DNA from: a virus | IMG/VR virus record: IMGVR_UViG_3300032018_000005 | Span: 1-64,000 of that record | Length of the DNA stretch: 64,000 nucleotides | Strand: one strand, 5' to 3' | Part shown: positions 16,632-25,285 of the stretch, piece by piece | Layout of the letters: each line of letters begins with the position of its first letter | Position numbering within the stretch: position 1 is the stretch's first letter | Position numbers and translations under genes: made by a program | Notes under the pieces: model-generated | What the model was told of the DNA's origin: nothing | Databases searched by the model: none | The model's input: only the letters and a program-made list of their open reading frames with translations

Positions 16632-17504
16632 ATGATAAGACTAGCGCAGAAACCATTCCTTTCGGTTCAAGGTGAAGGTCCACGTACTGGCAAATTGACC
16701 ATATTTGTTAGATTCTTTGGGTGTAATTTGCGATGTCCTGGGTTTTTTCAATCAGACCCAACAAATCCAGAATCGTATATAATACCAATCAAAGCAGACC
16801 CAAAATCATTTAACACATTGAATGATTTCCATACTGTTGAGTATGGCTGCGATACACTTTATGCTATCGACCCAAATTACAAACACCTAGCTATAACATA
16901 CGAAACCACACGGGCATTGGTAGAGGAGATAGAATCTCTTTTACCGAAAAACAGCAGTGGATATCCTACTTGGACACACCCAGTAACATATAACGAATAT
17001 GATATCTGTTTTACTGGTGGTGAGCCGTTACTTCATCAGCAAGTAATTGAAGATATTCTTTCTGTGTTACATGAGGACACACGTTTCACTTATCCTGATT
17101 ATGTACAATTCGAGACAAATGGGACTAAAGAATTGACTGCTGAATTGGCAAAAGAATTGAGAAGTTGGTTTGTGTTATTTAATGTATCACCAAAGCTTTT
17201 TTCTGTTTCTGGTGAGCCTTCTGATAAAGCGTGGTTTCCAGATATTATTAAAAGATATCATCAATATGGTAAAGTGTCCCTTAAATTCGTTGTGAATAAT
17301 ACAGACATAGCGTTCATTGAGTTATATGAAAAAACAAAATCTATGGGAGGAATCCCCATATATATCATGCCAGTAGGAAGTTCATTTACACAACAAACCG
17401 ATTATGCTACAATAAGCGCAATTGCTACTAAAGCGATTGAGCGAGGTTATCATGTCAGTGGTAGACTTCATTGTATTTTATTTGGAAATGATATTGAGAG
17501 ATAA
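16632..17504 (+). CDS. queE: 7-carboxy-7-deazaguanine synthase (QueE family)
   Basis: 290-aa radical SAM enzyme. The LSVQGEGPRTGKLTIFVRFFGC opening and FTGGEPLLH are diagnostic of QueE, which turns carboxytetrahydropterin (CPH4) into 7-carboxy-7-deazaguanine (CDG). The cluster motif is unusual: C31-x3-C35 is followed by Phe at position 38 where canonical enzymes have the third cysteine; Cys 73 (in VEYGCDT) could replace it. The length exceeds bacterial QueE because of an insertion between the cluster motif and GGEP. FolE and QueD lie far away at 43.5 and 54.2 kb. Confidence 0.85.
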   Translation: MIRLAQKPFLSVQGEGPRTGKLTIFVRFFGCNLRCPGFFQSDPTNPESYIIPIKADPKSFNTLNDFHTVEYGCDTLYAIDPNYKHLAITYETTRALVEEIESLLPKNSSGYPTWTHPVTYNEYDICFTGGEPLLHQQVIEDILSVLHEDTRFTYPDYVQFETNGTKELTAELAKELRSWFVLFNVSPKLFSVSGEPSDKAWFPDIIKRYHQYGKVSLKFVVNNTDIAFIELYEKTKSMGGIPIYIMPVGSSFTQQTDYATISAIATKAIERGYHVSGRLHCILFGNDIER

Positions 17505-17505
17505 T

Positions 17506-17763
17506 ATGAAATTGAATACTGGTACGGAAGTTGATATATGTGGATCAATTCAAGTTGAAAATAATAATTATCTGGTAGTCAAATTACCTAATGCAGTATA
17601 TATCAATGGTTTATTGGCCAGACATGTATTGGTTAGACAATATGAATTCGAGGAATATTGCGATCAAGTAAAAAAAGAATCGAATGAGCTTACTACCATA
17701 CCACACACAGAAGAAGTAGTGGTATGCGAAGAACAGAAAGAATCAAATGAGTCTATGGATTGA
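17506..17763 (+). CDS. Hypothetical protein, 85 aa
   Basis: ATG 17506, two bases after the queE stop, overlapping the primase gene at its 3' end by 17 bases. Beta-rich first half, acidic C-terminal tail with EEQKESNES. No family recognised. Confidence 0.5.
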   Translation: MKLNTGTEVDICGSIQVENNNYLVVKLPNAVYINGLLARHVLVRQYEFEEYCDQVKKESNELTTIPHTEEVVVCEEQKESNESMD

Positions 17764-18754
17764 AGAGACATATCTTAAACTTATTGGTCATAGATTAACA
17801 AGATTTTCGCAGATTGATACACATCGGTGGAAATGTTCTTGTCCAATATGTGGAGATTCTGCGAAAAAGAAAAATAAAACCAGATGTTATTTTGGTGTGA
17901 AAACTGGAAAGTTGATGCTCCATTGTTTCAATTGTAATGCAGGTAAACAATTCTCAACATTTTTGCGAGAATTCGATAATAATTTATATCAACAGTTTAT
18001 ACTTGAAACATTTAAAGACAATCTCAATACTGATAGCAGAAATCTTGAGAATATTATGAAACATATCCCAGAAACAAAAAAATATATACCGGATATTTTT
18101 GCTGATTTACCTTTAGTTAGTAGCATGGATAGTAAAAGTCTTGTTTATATATTCAGCGAACAGAGAAAATTGCCAATCGACACATTCGAATTTCACTTTG
18201 CTGTAAATTTTGTGGACTGGGCAAAAGGACATACCGAAAAATTTAATTCATGGAGAGGCAAAGATCATTCTAGGTTGATAATTCCTTGGAGAGACAGGGA
18301 AGCAAAAATTATAGGATATTCTGCTAGAGCATTGGATAACTCACAAGAGCAAAAGTATTATCGTATTTTCTTAGACGATTCATCCAAAGAGAAATATTTT
18401 GGTATTGATAGATTTGATGCATCCGAACAGGTATATGTACTAGAAGGTGAAATTGACAGTTTGATGATACCAAATGCAATTGCTGTAGGTAATGGTAAAT
18501 TACATTCTTATATGAATAAAGATGCGATTTACATACCGGATTCAGATACCAGAAATCCACATATTATGCGAGGAGTCCGCGAAATGATAGATGTTGGGCT
18601 GAGAGTATGTTTGTTACCGACAGATTTACCAAAAGACCTAAACGAAATGGCTCAAAATGGTTTTACTTGTGACGAAATAATTGATATAATTAATGGCAAC
18701 ACAGTACAAGGACTTGCGGCAAAAATGAAATTTTCAACATGGAAGGGGTGCTGA
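17747..18754 (+). CDS. 61: DNA primase gp61
   Basis: 335 aa (T4 342). An N-terminal CHC2-type zinc-binding region contains CPICGD and, after about 25 residues, HCFNCN; the TOPRIM core shows VYVLEGEIDSL near residue 230 and DSD-type acidic residues further on. It makes pentamer-type primers on the lagging strand with helicase gp41. Start ATG 17747 lies within the preceding gene. Confidence 0.9.
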   Translation: MSLWIEETYLKLIGHRLTRFSQIDTHRWKCSCPICGDSAKKKNKTRCYFGVKTGKLMLHCFNCNAGKQFSTFLREFDNNLYQQFILETFKDNLNTDSRNLENIMKHIPETKKYIPDIFADLPLVSSMDSKSLVYIFSEQRKLPIDTFEFHFAVNFVDWAKGHTEKFNSWRGKDHSRLIIPWRDREAKIIGYSARALDNSQEQKYYRIFLDDSSKEKYFGIDRFDASEQVYVLEGEIDSLMIPNAIAVGNGKLHSYMNKDAIYIPDSDTRNPHIMRGVREMIDVGLRVCLLPTDLPKDLNEMAQNGFTCDEIIDIINGNTVQGLAAKMKFSTWKGC

Positions 18755-18948
18755 TGGACAACGCTTTATATTTTATTAAATATATTATTGGTGCTATATT
18801 TTTACTTATTGGTATATTGGTTGGTGTCCCAGTAATTGTCCTGACGATACCTACCGTAGTGACTTTTGCTATAACTGTTGGTTTGGCGTATTTGATACCC
18901 ATGTCATTTATTATCGTTGGTTTGAGTTTACTGGAAATTAAAGTATGA
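18754..18948 (+). CDS. Small membrane protein, 64 aa
   Basis: ATG 18754 with AAGGGG upstream, overlapping the primase stop by one base. Two long hydrophobic segments (about residues 9-31 and 34-58) with small polar ends predict a two-helix inner-membrane protein. Role unknown. Confidence 0.65.
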   Translation: MDNALYFIKYIIGAIFLLIGILVGVPVIVLTIPTVVTFAITVGLAYLIPMSFIIVGLSLLEIKV

Positions 18949-19253
18949 AACCCGAACTGATAGAAATAGTAAAAGAAATAAAGCGGCGCACCAATCTAAA
19001 TAATGCATATCTCGATACGGTACCATCTGAATTTATTGGATGCGTATATGATAATGATTATGCCAATAATAACGGAGTTATTGCCGATATTATGGCCAAG
19101 GCATTGTTTGGTGATATGTATGATGAAATTGGATGGTTTTGGTATGAATGGAAACCAAATAATGCAACAACACCACATTTAATATTAGTAGACGGTACTG
19201 AATATATTTTTAACACAGAAGAACAATATTACGTTTATTTGAGAGGGCAATAA
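18945..19253 (+). CDS. Hypothetical protein, 102 aa
   Basis: Overlaps the membrane protein gene by 4 bases and the next gene by one. Acidic, with several aromatic residues (IGWFWYEW). Repeated Tyr/Asn-rich stretch YDNDYANNNG. No family recognised. Confidence 0.5.
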   Translation: MKPELIEIVKEIKRRTNLNNAYLDTVPSEFIGCVYDNDYANNNGVIADIMAKALFGDMYDEIGWFWYEWKPNNATTPHLILVDGTEYIFNTEEQYYVYLRGQ

Positions 19254-19510
19254 TGAGTACAGTAAAATTTAAGGTCACAGATGTTAGTCATCCATATGAA
19301 TCATCATATATCACAATTGACACAGATAATTGGGAAACACAAGCTGATTGTTTCTTTCGATTTCTTTTATCGCAAGGGTTTATTCTTAGCGAAAAAGATA
19401 TGAGCGATTTTTTCTTAACACGGGCAAGTGAAATGTCTGATTTGCGGAGCAATTATAGAGATCCTGTACAGAATTATTCGAATTCCTCAGTTAGCGAGTG
19501 TGGGATTTAA
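19253..19510 (+). CDS. Hypothetical protein, 85 aa
   Basis: Starts on the last base of the previous gene's stop and ends directly before thyX, so it belongs to the same translational chain. FRFLLSQGFILSEKDMSDFF is the best-ordered part. Function unknown. Confidence 0.5.
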   Translation: MSTVKFKVTDVSHPYESSYITIDTDNWETQADCFFRFLLSQGFILSEKDMSDFFLTRASEMSDLRSNYRDPVQNYSNSSVSECGI

Positions 19511-20173
19511 ATGAAAATAATTAAACCATCTTTTGAGATATTGGGATATACTCCAAATATAACTAAGATTATTGAAATGGGCATCCGTACCGCATATAAA
19601 TCAGAAGATAAAATAAAAGACGGTAGTGATGTTGAAATAATCGAAAGAATTAAGAATTTTAAACACGAAAGCACATTAGAACATGGTAGCATAACAGTTA
19701 AGTTTGTTACTGATCGTGGAGTGACTCATGAATTGGTTAGACATCGTATAGCATCGTTCACCCAAGAGAGCACTAGGTACTGTAATTATGGGAAAGATAA
19801 ATTCGATAATCAAGTAACTTTTATCGAACCATTCTTCTTTAACGATAGACCATTACTAATGAAAGCATGGGAATGTACATGTGGTTTTGCAGAAGAAATT
19901 TATCTTGATATGATCGAACAAAAGGCAAAACCACAGGAAGCGCGTTCAATCTTACCGAATTCACTGAAGACAGAGATTGTAGTTACTGCTAATCCAAGAG
20001 AATGGCGCCATATATTCGAGTTGCGTACTAATCAAGCAGCACATCCACAGATTAGGCAACTTATGTGTCCTCTTTTGAACGAATTCAGGCAATTGTGGCC
20101 GGTACTTTTTGATGATGTTGGTTCCACAGACCACGAGTGTCCTGCAATTAAAATAATTGGAGATATTGAATAA
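19511..20173 (+). CDS. thyX: Flavin-dependent thymidylate synthase ThyX
   Basis: 220 aa. The ThyX signature RHR-x7-S is present (about residues 77-87, RHRIASFTQES), along with later RSILPNSLKT and NPREWRHIF. It makes dTMP from dUMP with FAD and methylenetetrahydrofolate. T4 instead uses ThyA (td), so this marks a different lineage. Works with dCMP deaminase (29.9 kb) and the reductase downstream. Confidence 0.95.
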   Translation: MKIIKPSFEILGYTPNITKIIEMGIRTAYKSEDKIKDGSDVEIIERIKNFKHESTLEHGSITVKFVTDRGVTHELVRHRIASFTQESTRYCNYGKDKFDNQVTFIEPFFFNDRPLLMKAWECTCGFAEEIYLDMIEQKAKPQEARSILPNSLKTEIVVTANPREWRHIFELRTNQAAHPQIRQLMCPLLNEFRQLWPVLFDDVGSTDHECPAIKIIGDIE

Positions 20174-20394
20174 TGTGCAAATACCATCTTAATCACTTAG
20201 AACGAGGTATTGTATGCTCAGATACAGGAGAGATAGTTAGACCATCTTGTTGGGTGGATTTGGTGCCATATTATTCTTACTTGGTTGGTCTTAAAGGACA
20301 CAAAAAAGATGCTAATTGTCTTTTGAAGAGAGTATTCAAGGGAGAAAAAGTCATTTCAGATATGATAATTGCATCGCATCAATTACATAGGTAA
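20173..20394 (+). CDS. Hypothetical protein, 73 aa
   Basis: ATG overlaps the thyX stop by one base. Three cysteines and several histidines (MCKYHLNHLERGIVC) could bind a metal. No family recognised. Confidence 0.5.
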   Translation: MCKYHLNHLERGIVCSDTGEIVRPSCWVDLVPYYSYLVGLKGHKKDANCLLKRVFKGEKVISDMIIASHQLHR

Positions 20395-20399
20395 ACAAA

Positions 20400-20921
20400 A
20401 TGAATACATGGGATTTACAAAAGACACTAATGGAGATTTCTGGACAGAAAATCTCCGATGCTCCAGCATTAACTAATACTTCTGTTCTTTATGCTGCTCT
20501 AATTCTTGAGGAAGTAGCAGAATTGATGGTTGGTATTAATAATGTTCTTATCGAAGAAAAAGATACAGATTTGCTACCGATATCGCTAACTACGTCATGT
20601 ATAGCAGAACAAGCGTATTTGGCATCAACAAGAATAAGAAAACACCTCACAACCACCAAAGATTTTTGTCTTACTTTGTCTGAAAATACCGCTATAGAAA
20701 TTGCAGACGCCACCACTGATATTGCTGTAGTCAATTGCGGATTTGCTGTTGCCTCTGGTATAGATGGTGATGCATGTTATCAAGATACAGTAGGTTCTAA
20801 TCTATCAAAAGCAAATCCAGTAACCGGTATGATCGACAAAGACTCATCTGGTAAATGGATTAAAGGCAGTGAGTATCGTATGCCTAATTTGGGGCAAATC
20901 TTATTCAAGTTGAATAAATAA
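20400..20921 (+). CDS. MazG-like all-alpha nucleotide pyrophosphohydrolase
   Basis: 173 aa. The helical metal-binding motifs ILEEVAEL and EIADATTDIAVV (E-x-x-E ... E-x-x-D) are typical of MazG-like/phosphoribosyl-ATP-pyrophosphohydrolase-like enzymes, followed by SNLSKANP and SSGKWIKGSEYR, a tail seen in phage members. Likely hydrolyses (d)NTPs or signalling nucleotides. Next to the ribonucleotide reductase genes, consistent with control of the dNTP pool. Confidence 0.78.
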   Translation: MNTWDLQKTLMEISGQKISDAPALTNTSVLYAALILEEVAELMVGINNVLIEEKDTDLLPISLTTSCIAEQAYLASTRIRKHLTTTKDFCLTLSENTAIEIADATTDIAVVNCGFAVASGIDGDACYQDTVGSNLSKANPVTGMIDKDSSGKWIKGSEYRMPNLGQILFKLNK

Positions 20922-20958
20922 AATCTCACAGTCACAATCACAATAAGAAAGATAACAA

Positions 20959-22839
20959 GTGATAACACAAGAAGAATTTTTAGCAGCAACATTAGAGAAG
21001 GCAAAAGAAATAAAAATTGATCTTTGTCGTGATTCTTTATTTGATACAATAAGTATGGATCGAATTACAGATTCATATTTTATGGCGGGAGAGTCTTCTC
21101 CTCAACATAGATATGCATTTGTTTCTACTGCATTCGGTTCAAATAAAGAACATTCTCAACGATTATATGAATACTCATCAAAACATTGGTTTGGGTATTC
21201 TACTCCTATTTTATCCTTTGGGCGAAATAAACGAGGCCTACCAATTTCTTGTTTTTTACCTTTTGTACCTGATACCAGTTCGGGTCTGGTAGATACTCTA
21301 TCAGAAGCTAATTGGATGTCTATGCTTGGTGGTGGAGTCGGTCTTTATTTCGGTATCCGTGGTCAAGACGATAAATCTGCTGGTGTTATTCCACATATGA
21401 AAACTTATGATGTGTCTTCATTAGCATATAAACAAGGAACCACGCGTAGAGGATCATATGCTGTTTACATGGATATTAGCCACCCAGAAGTTGTAGAATT
21501 TTTGGATATGCGTAAAGTATCAGGCGACCCTAACCGCAAATGTCTGAATTTGCATAATGGTATCAATATACCAGACAAGTTTATGCAAATAATCGAAAGA
21601 TGTATGGCAGACGATAAGGCAGACGATTCTTGGGAATTGATAGACCCAATTACTAATATTGTTAGAGATACTGTGTCTGCTAAAGAGTTGTGGACTAAGG
21701 TGATTGAGTTGCGTTCCGGTGCAGGTCGAGGAGAACCATATATTTTCTTTTCTGATAATGTCAATAATGCTGCACCAGAATCATATAAAAAGAACAATAT
21801 TAAAATTCATCATTCAAATTTATGTAGCGAAATTACTCTTGGTACAGATGCCAATAATTCTGCTGTATGTTGTTTGAGTTCTATTAATTTAGAATATTGG
21901 GATTCTTATAAAGACAATTATCAATTCTTCAAAGACATTGCTGAAATGATGGATAATGTGATGCAGTATTTTATCGATTATGCACCCAAAACAATTCAAC
22001 GTGCAATTAATTCAGCTATAAGAGAACGGAGTATTGGATTAGGGGTAATGGGGTTCCATTCGTATCTTCAATCTAAAAACTTACCTTTTGAATGTGCTAT
22101 ATCAAAGTCTGCCAATATCAATATATTTAAAACATATCGGTCATTTTTAGATAAAGCGAATAAAGAACTAGGTACAGAAAGAGGATCCCCTCCATTATTA
22201 GAAGGGACAGGTCTCAGATTTGCTCATGTAATGGCGTTAGCACCAACGGCATCAAATAGTCTAATCTGCGGTAATACATCACCTAGCATCGAACCTATAA
22301 GAGCAAATGCATTTAGACAAGACACATTAAGTGGTTCATATACACAAAAGAATAAATGGCTAGATAATACATTTAGGAATGAAGCATATAAAAAGTGGCC
22401 CACTATTTTACGCGGTGACATTGATGTTCATGCAATGGATAGGGCTACGTGGGTAGGAGACCAATGGCAAGAAGTTGTAAATTCAGCAGGATCAATAAAA
22501 TCGTTAAAATGGATGAGTGAGGATTTAAAGAATGTATTCAAGACTGCTGCTGAAATTGATAATCTTTGGGTAATAGAACATGCAGCAGATAGACAAACGT
22601 ATGTAGACCAGGCACAATCATTGAATATTTTTATCGAACCTACTATTTCTATTCCAAGATTACATGCGATTCATTTTGCTGCTTGGAAAAAAGGACTAAA
22701 AACCCTTTACTATTGCCGCAGTGAAAAATTGCATAATACATCTGTATCTAAAAAAGTCGAAAAACAACGATTAGATGATGATATTAAATTGATGAAAGAT
22801 ATTGCTGCTGGCGAAACTTGTTTAGCATGTGAGGGATAA
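20959..22839 (+). CDS. nrdA: Class I ribonucleotide reductase large subunit NrdA
   Basis: 626 aa, about 130 shorter than T4 NrdA because the N-terminal ATP cone is missing. The catalytic NLCSEI is near residue 287, and the C-terminal redox pair is CLAC (about 622-625) just before the end. Without the cone, dATP feedback at that site should be absent. Starts at GTG 20959. nrdB follows after one base. Confidence 0.95.
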   Translation: MITQEEFLAATLEKAKEIKIDLCRDSLFDTISMDRITDSYFMAGESSPQHRYAFVSTAFGSNKEHSQRLYEYSSKHWFGYSTPILSFGRNKRGLPISCFLPFVPDTSSGLVDTLSEANWMSMLGGGVGLYFGIRGQDDKSAGVIPHMKTYDVSSLAYKQGTTRRGSYAVYMDISHPEVVEFLDMRKVSGDPNRKCLNLHNGINIPDKFMQIIERCMADDKADDSWELIDPITNIVRDTVSAKELWTKVIELRSGAGRGEPYIFFSDNVNNAAPESYKKNNIKIHHSNLCSEITLGTDANNSAVCCLSSINLEYWDSYKDNYQFFKDIAEMMDNVMQYFIDYAPKTIQRAINSAIRERSIGLGVMGFHSYLQSKNLPFECAISKSANINIFKTYRSFLDKANKELGTERGSPPLLEGTGLRFAHVMALAPTASNSLICGNTSPSIEPIRANAFRQDTLSGSYTQKNKWLDNTFRNEAYKKWPTILRGDIDVHAMDRATWVGDQWQEVVNSAGSIKSLKWMSEDLKNVFKTAAEIDNLWVIEHAADRQTYVDQAQSLNIFIEPTISIPRLHAIHFAAWKKGLKTLYYCRSEKLHNTSVSKKVEKQRLDDDIKLMKDIAAGETCLACEG

Positions 22840-22840
22840 T

Positions 22841-23824
22841 ATGGGCACAAAATTAAAATTGACTGATAGCCGTACCACATATAAACCAATGCAATATCCA
22901 TGGGCATTAGAGATATGGAAAAAACACGAATCAATGCACTGGATAGCAGACGAAGTACCAATGCAAACAGATATTTCAGATTGGAATAATAAATTGTCTA
23001 AAGGACAAAAGGATTTTCTTTTGCAGATATTCCGGTTATTTACTCAAGGCGATATAAATGTTGCAGGGGCATATGTTAAAAACTATTTGCCTGTTTTGAG
23101 CGGCCACCCTGAGGTTAGAATGATGTTGCTTGGGTTTTCTGCTAGAGAAGCAACTCATGTGCATGCATATTCTCATCTTATAGAAACCTTAGGTCTTCCA
23201 GATAAACTTTTTAACGAGTTTATGGAATATGAGGCGATGGCAAATAAACAGAAATACTTTGAGGTTATAGGTGATTTGGATGAAAATCATATCATTCAAC
23301 AAATGACTGCCGTTAGTGCGTTCACTGAAGGTATGGTATTGTTCAGTTCGTTTGCAATGCTGCTAAATTTCGGTCGTCAAGGACTAATGCCAGGTATGGT
23401 AAAGATCGTAACTTGGAGTATTTTAGATGAAGACCTACATTGTGAGGGTATGACTAAATTATTTAAGACATTCGTGAAAGAAAATCCAGAGGTGTGGAAT
23501 GACGATCTTAAATCTCAGTTGTATTGTATAGCAGAGAATATGGTCGAATTGGAAGATAAGTTTATCGATTTGGCATATGAACAAGGTGGTATGATTGGAT
23601 TAGATAAAGCAGATATGCACCAATATATTCGTTATATTTCTGATAGACGATTAATTGGATTGGGATTAAAGGGAATTTTCAAAGTAAAGAAAAACCCCTT
23701 GCCGTGGGTCGATGAAATGACCGTGTTACAAAGTCATTCCAATTTCTTCGAACAACAAGAAAGCTCATATGCAAAGGGTGCATTGAGCGGTAGTTGGGCA
23801 GATGTGTGGGGAAGTACACTATGA
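22841..23824 (+). CDS. nrdB: Ribonucleotide reductase small subunit NrdB
   Basis: 327 aa from ATG 22841. The di-iron and radical residues are intact: SAREATHVHAYSHLIE carries E-x2-H-x3-Y, the E115/H118/Y122 pattern of E. coli NrdB, and SAFTEG and DEDLHCEG carry the second ligand set. It therefore should make the tyrosyl radical for NrdA. Last gene of the plus-strand run; two minus-strand genes face it. Confidence 0.95.
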   Translation: MGTKLKLTDSRTTYKPMQYPWALEIWKKHESMHWIADEVPMQTDISDWNNKLSKGQKDFLLQIFRLFTQGDINVAGAYVKNYLPVLSGHPEVRMMLLGFSAREATHVHAYSHLIETLGLPDKLFNEFMEYEAMANKQKYFEVIGDLDENHIIQQMTAVSAFTEGMVLFSSFAMLLNFGRQGLMPGMVKIVTWSILDEDLHCEGMTKLFKTFVKENPEVWNDDLKSQLYCIAENMVELEDKFIDLAYEQGGMIGLDKADMHQYIRYISDRRLIGLGLKGIFKVKKNPLPWVDEMTVLQSHSNFFEQQESSYAKGALSGSWADVWGSTL

Positions 23825-23855
23825 TACAGAAGTATATGGGCGCATAATCACCTTT

Positions 23856-24164
23856 TCAATTTACTATTTTGAGGTATGACGAAATTCTACCATCTGCAAG
23901 AACAATAAATTTATCAGAAATTTTCTCGTTTAGGTATGTTATTAGTTCTGGAGTTGGTATTATCCATTCACCATTCTCTCTTACCTTTTGATATGAGTTG
24001 TGGATTTCTTTTTCTAATTTGAACCCACCAGAAAAGAAACCCAAAAGAATTAATTTTTTTGCATTTCCTGTTGATAATGTTTTTATTCTTTGTAATGGAT
24101 TCTTAGCGACACCAATCTTAATAGATGTCCCATCAGATATTGCGTAGACATATGATTCTGTCAT
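23856..24164 (-). CDS. T5orf172/Mug113-type GIY-YIG domain protein
   Basis: 102 aa. YVYAISDGTSIKIGVAKNPLQR, then LSTGN, IHNSYQ and GEWI match the short GIY-YIG-related domain (T5orf172/Mug113) found in phage and selfish-DNA proteins. Minus-strand start overlaps the upstream gene stop (ATGA). Probably a nuclease-like protein of mobile origin; target unknown. Confidence 0.75.
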   Translation of the reverse strand: MTESYVYAISDGTSIKIGVAKNPLQRIKTLSTGNAKKLILLGFFSGGFKLEKEIHNSYQKVRENGEWIIPTPELITYLNEKISDKFIVLADGRISSYLKIVN

Positions 24165-24619
24165 AGTCTCATTGTTGTCAATTGACTATGGAGATTTGGT
24201 GTTTTATTGAACCAAGATCGTTGAATGCGGCTTCTAATATTTCCATTATAGCAGTGTTGGTCGAATAATGCACCAGTGCTAAATAAAATATATTCTTCGG
24301 AATACACAAGTGCTGCTTTAGTAGTAACGAATAATAAAATTTCACGCTTAAATTTGTCTTTACCAAGTTTGGTTATTTCTTCTTTTAATGCTGGGGATGA
24401 ACTCCAATAGTCTACCCAATCGCTTGGTTTTCTTATCTTTTTCTTTTTACCATTAATTGTTTTTGTCGCTGCTTTAGTGAGGAGTTTTCTACCATAATAA
24501 AATTTACCAGAATCTATATGTGTTATCCGATAAATAAACCCAATATAACCATCTAAAATATCTTCTTGTTTCAATAAGTTACCATTATACATCCACATTA
24601 ATATGCTTTCATTTGACAT
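24161..24619 (-). CDS. GIY-YIG-type homing nuclease-like protein
   Basis: 152 aa. GFIYRITHIDSGKFYYGRK matches the GIY-YIG opening; WVDYWSSSPALKEEI and KREIL follow, as in free-standing phage homing nucleases. No ribosome site precedes ATG 24619; the TATAAATA box on this strand ends only 11 bases before it, so a late transcript would be almost leaderless. Starts at internal ATGs (residues 8 or 10) are possible. Opposite orientation to all neighbours supports later acquisition. Confidence 0.72.
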   Translation of the reverse strand: MSNESILMWMYNGNLLKQEDILDGYIGFIYRITHIDSGKFYYGRKLLTKAATKTINGKKKKIRKPSDWVDYWSSSPALKEEITKLGKDKFKREILLFVTTKAALVYSEEYILFSTGALFDQHCYNGNIRSRIQRSWFNKTPNLHSQLTTMRL

Positions 24620-24640
24620 TTAATTATAACTATTTATAAT
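24613..24640. promoter_or_regulatory. Overlapping divergent promoters: early (+) and late (-)
   Basis: Plus strand: TTGACA (24613-24618), 16 bases, TATAAT (24635-24640), inside the TTGACATTTAAT early consensus. Minus strand: exact late box TATAAATA (complement of 24631-24638). The two boxes share bases 24635-24638, and the early -35 overlaps the start codon of the minus gene. Confidence 0.7.
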
Positions 24641-24679
24641 TGAAACATCAGAGCTACACAATAAACATTGGAGATAATC

Positions 24680-24907
24680 ATGAGACTTATTACTACTGAT
24701 AATAATACCACTAAATCTTACAAAACAATCGCAAATGCAATGGACGCAGTTATTAAGATGGAAAAGTTGATTGGTGAGGAGTTTACTGTTGTTATGTCTA
24801 TCTGCAAAGATAACAGAGTGTCACCAGTCTTCTTGTTAAAAGAGACCCAACTGTCATCTTGTATGATGTGTTTGGCTACTAATGGATTCATGACTGTCCG
24901 GACATAA
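24680..24907 (+). CDS. Hypothetical protein, 75 aa
   Basis: ATG 24680 behind GGAG and the early promoter at 24613-24640. The protein reads MRLITTDNNTTKSYKTIANA and carries two cysteines near its end (SSCMMCLA). Likely a small early protein; no family recognised. Confidence 0.6.
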   Translation: MRLITTDNNTTKSYKTIANAMDAVIKMEKLIGEEFTVVMSICKDNRVSPVFLLKETQLSSCMMCLATNGFMTVRT

Positions 24908-25006
24908 TCAATATTATGATACACTTTAACGTATTCTACGATAGCAGTATTAGATTGTGGATTTGTGTTATATTTAAAGATACGTGGATATTTGGGGTTG
25001 GGGGAT

Positions 25007-25270
25007 ATGGTACATCAAAAGAAGAATCAATTGAAGATTGTAAATACCAAAATAATATTACTACTTGATATCATTGCAGTCATTGGTTCTATGCTTGGTG
25101 CATCAATTTTAGCATCAAATATAGGATATAATAAAACAGCATATTTTTTTTATTTGGTTGGTGGTTGCTCTACCTTGTTATTGTTGCACTCGGAAGACAA
25201 TAGAAAATCGATTATTTTTATAACGTGGTTTTTTGTTTGTATTAATGTAGTAGGTATTATGCGGTATTAA
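25007..25270 (+). CDS. Small inner-membrane protein, three predicted helices
   Basis: 87 aa from ATG 25007 (GGGGG upstream). Hydrophobic stretches lie around residues 13-36, 38-54 and 64-84. The last helix (WFFVCINVVGIMRY) resembles the end of YgjV/PnuC-like inner-membrane proteins, which is suggestive only. Function unknown. Confidence 0.6.
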   Translation: MVHQKKNQLKIVNTKIILLLDIIAVIGSMLGASILASNIGYNKTAYFFYLVGGCSTLLLLHSEDNRKSIIFITWFFVCINVVGIMRY

Positions 25271-25285
25271 TGTGGGAGACACTAT

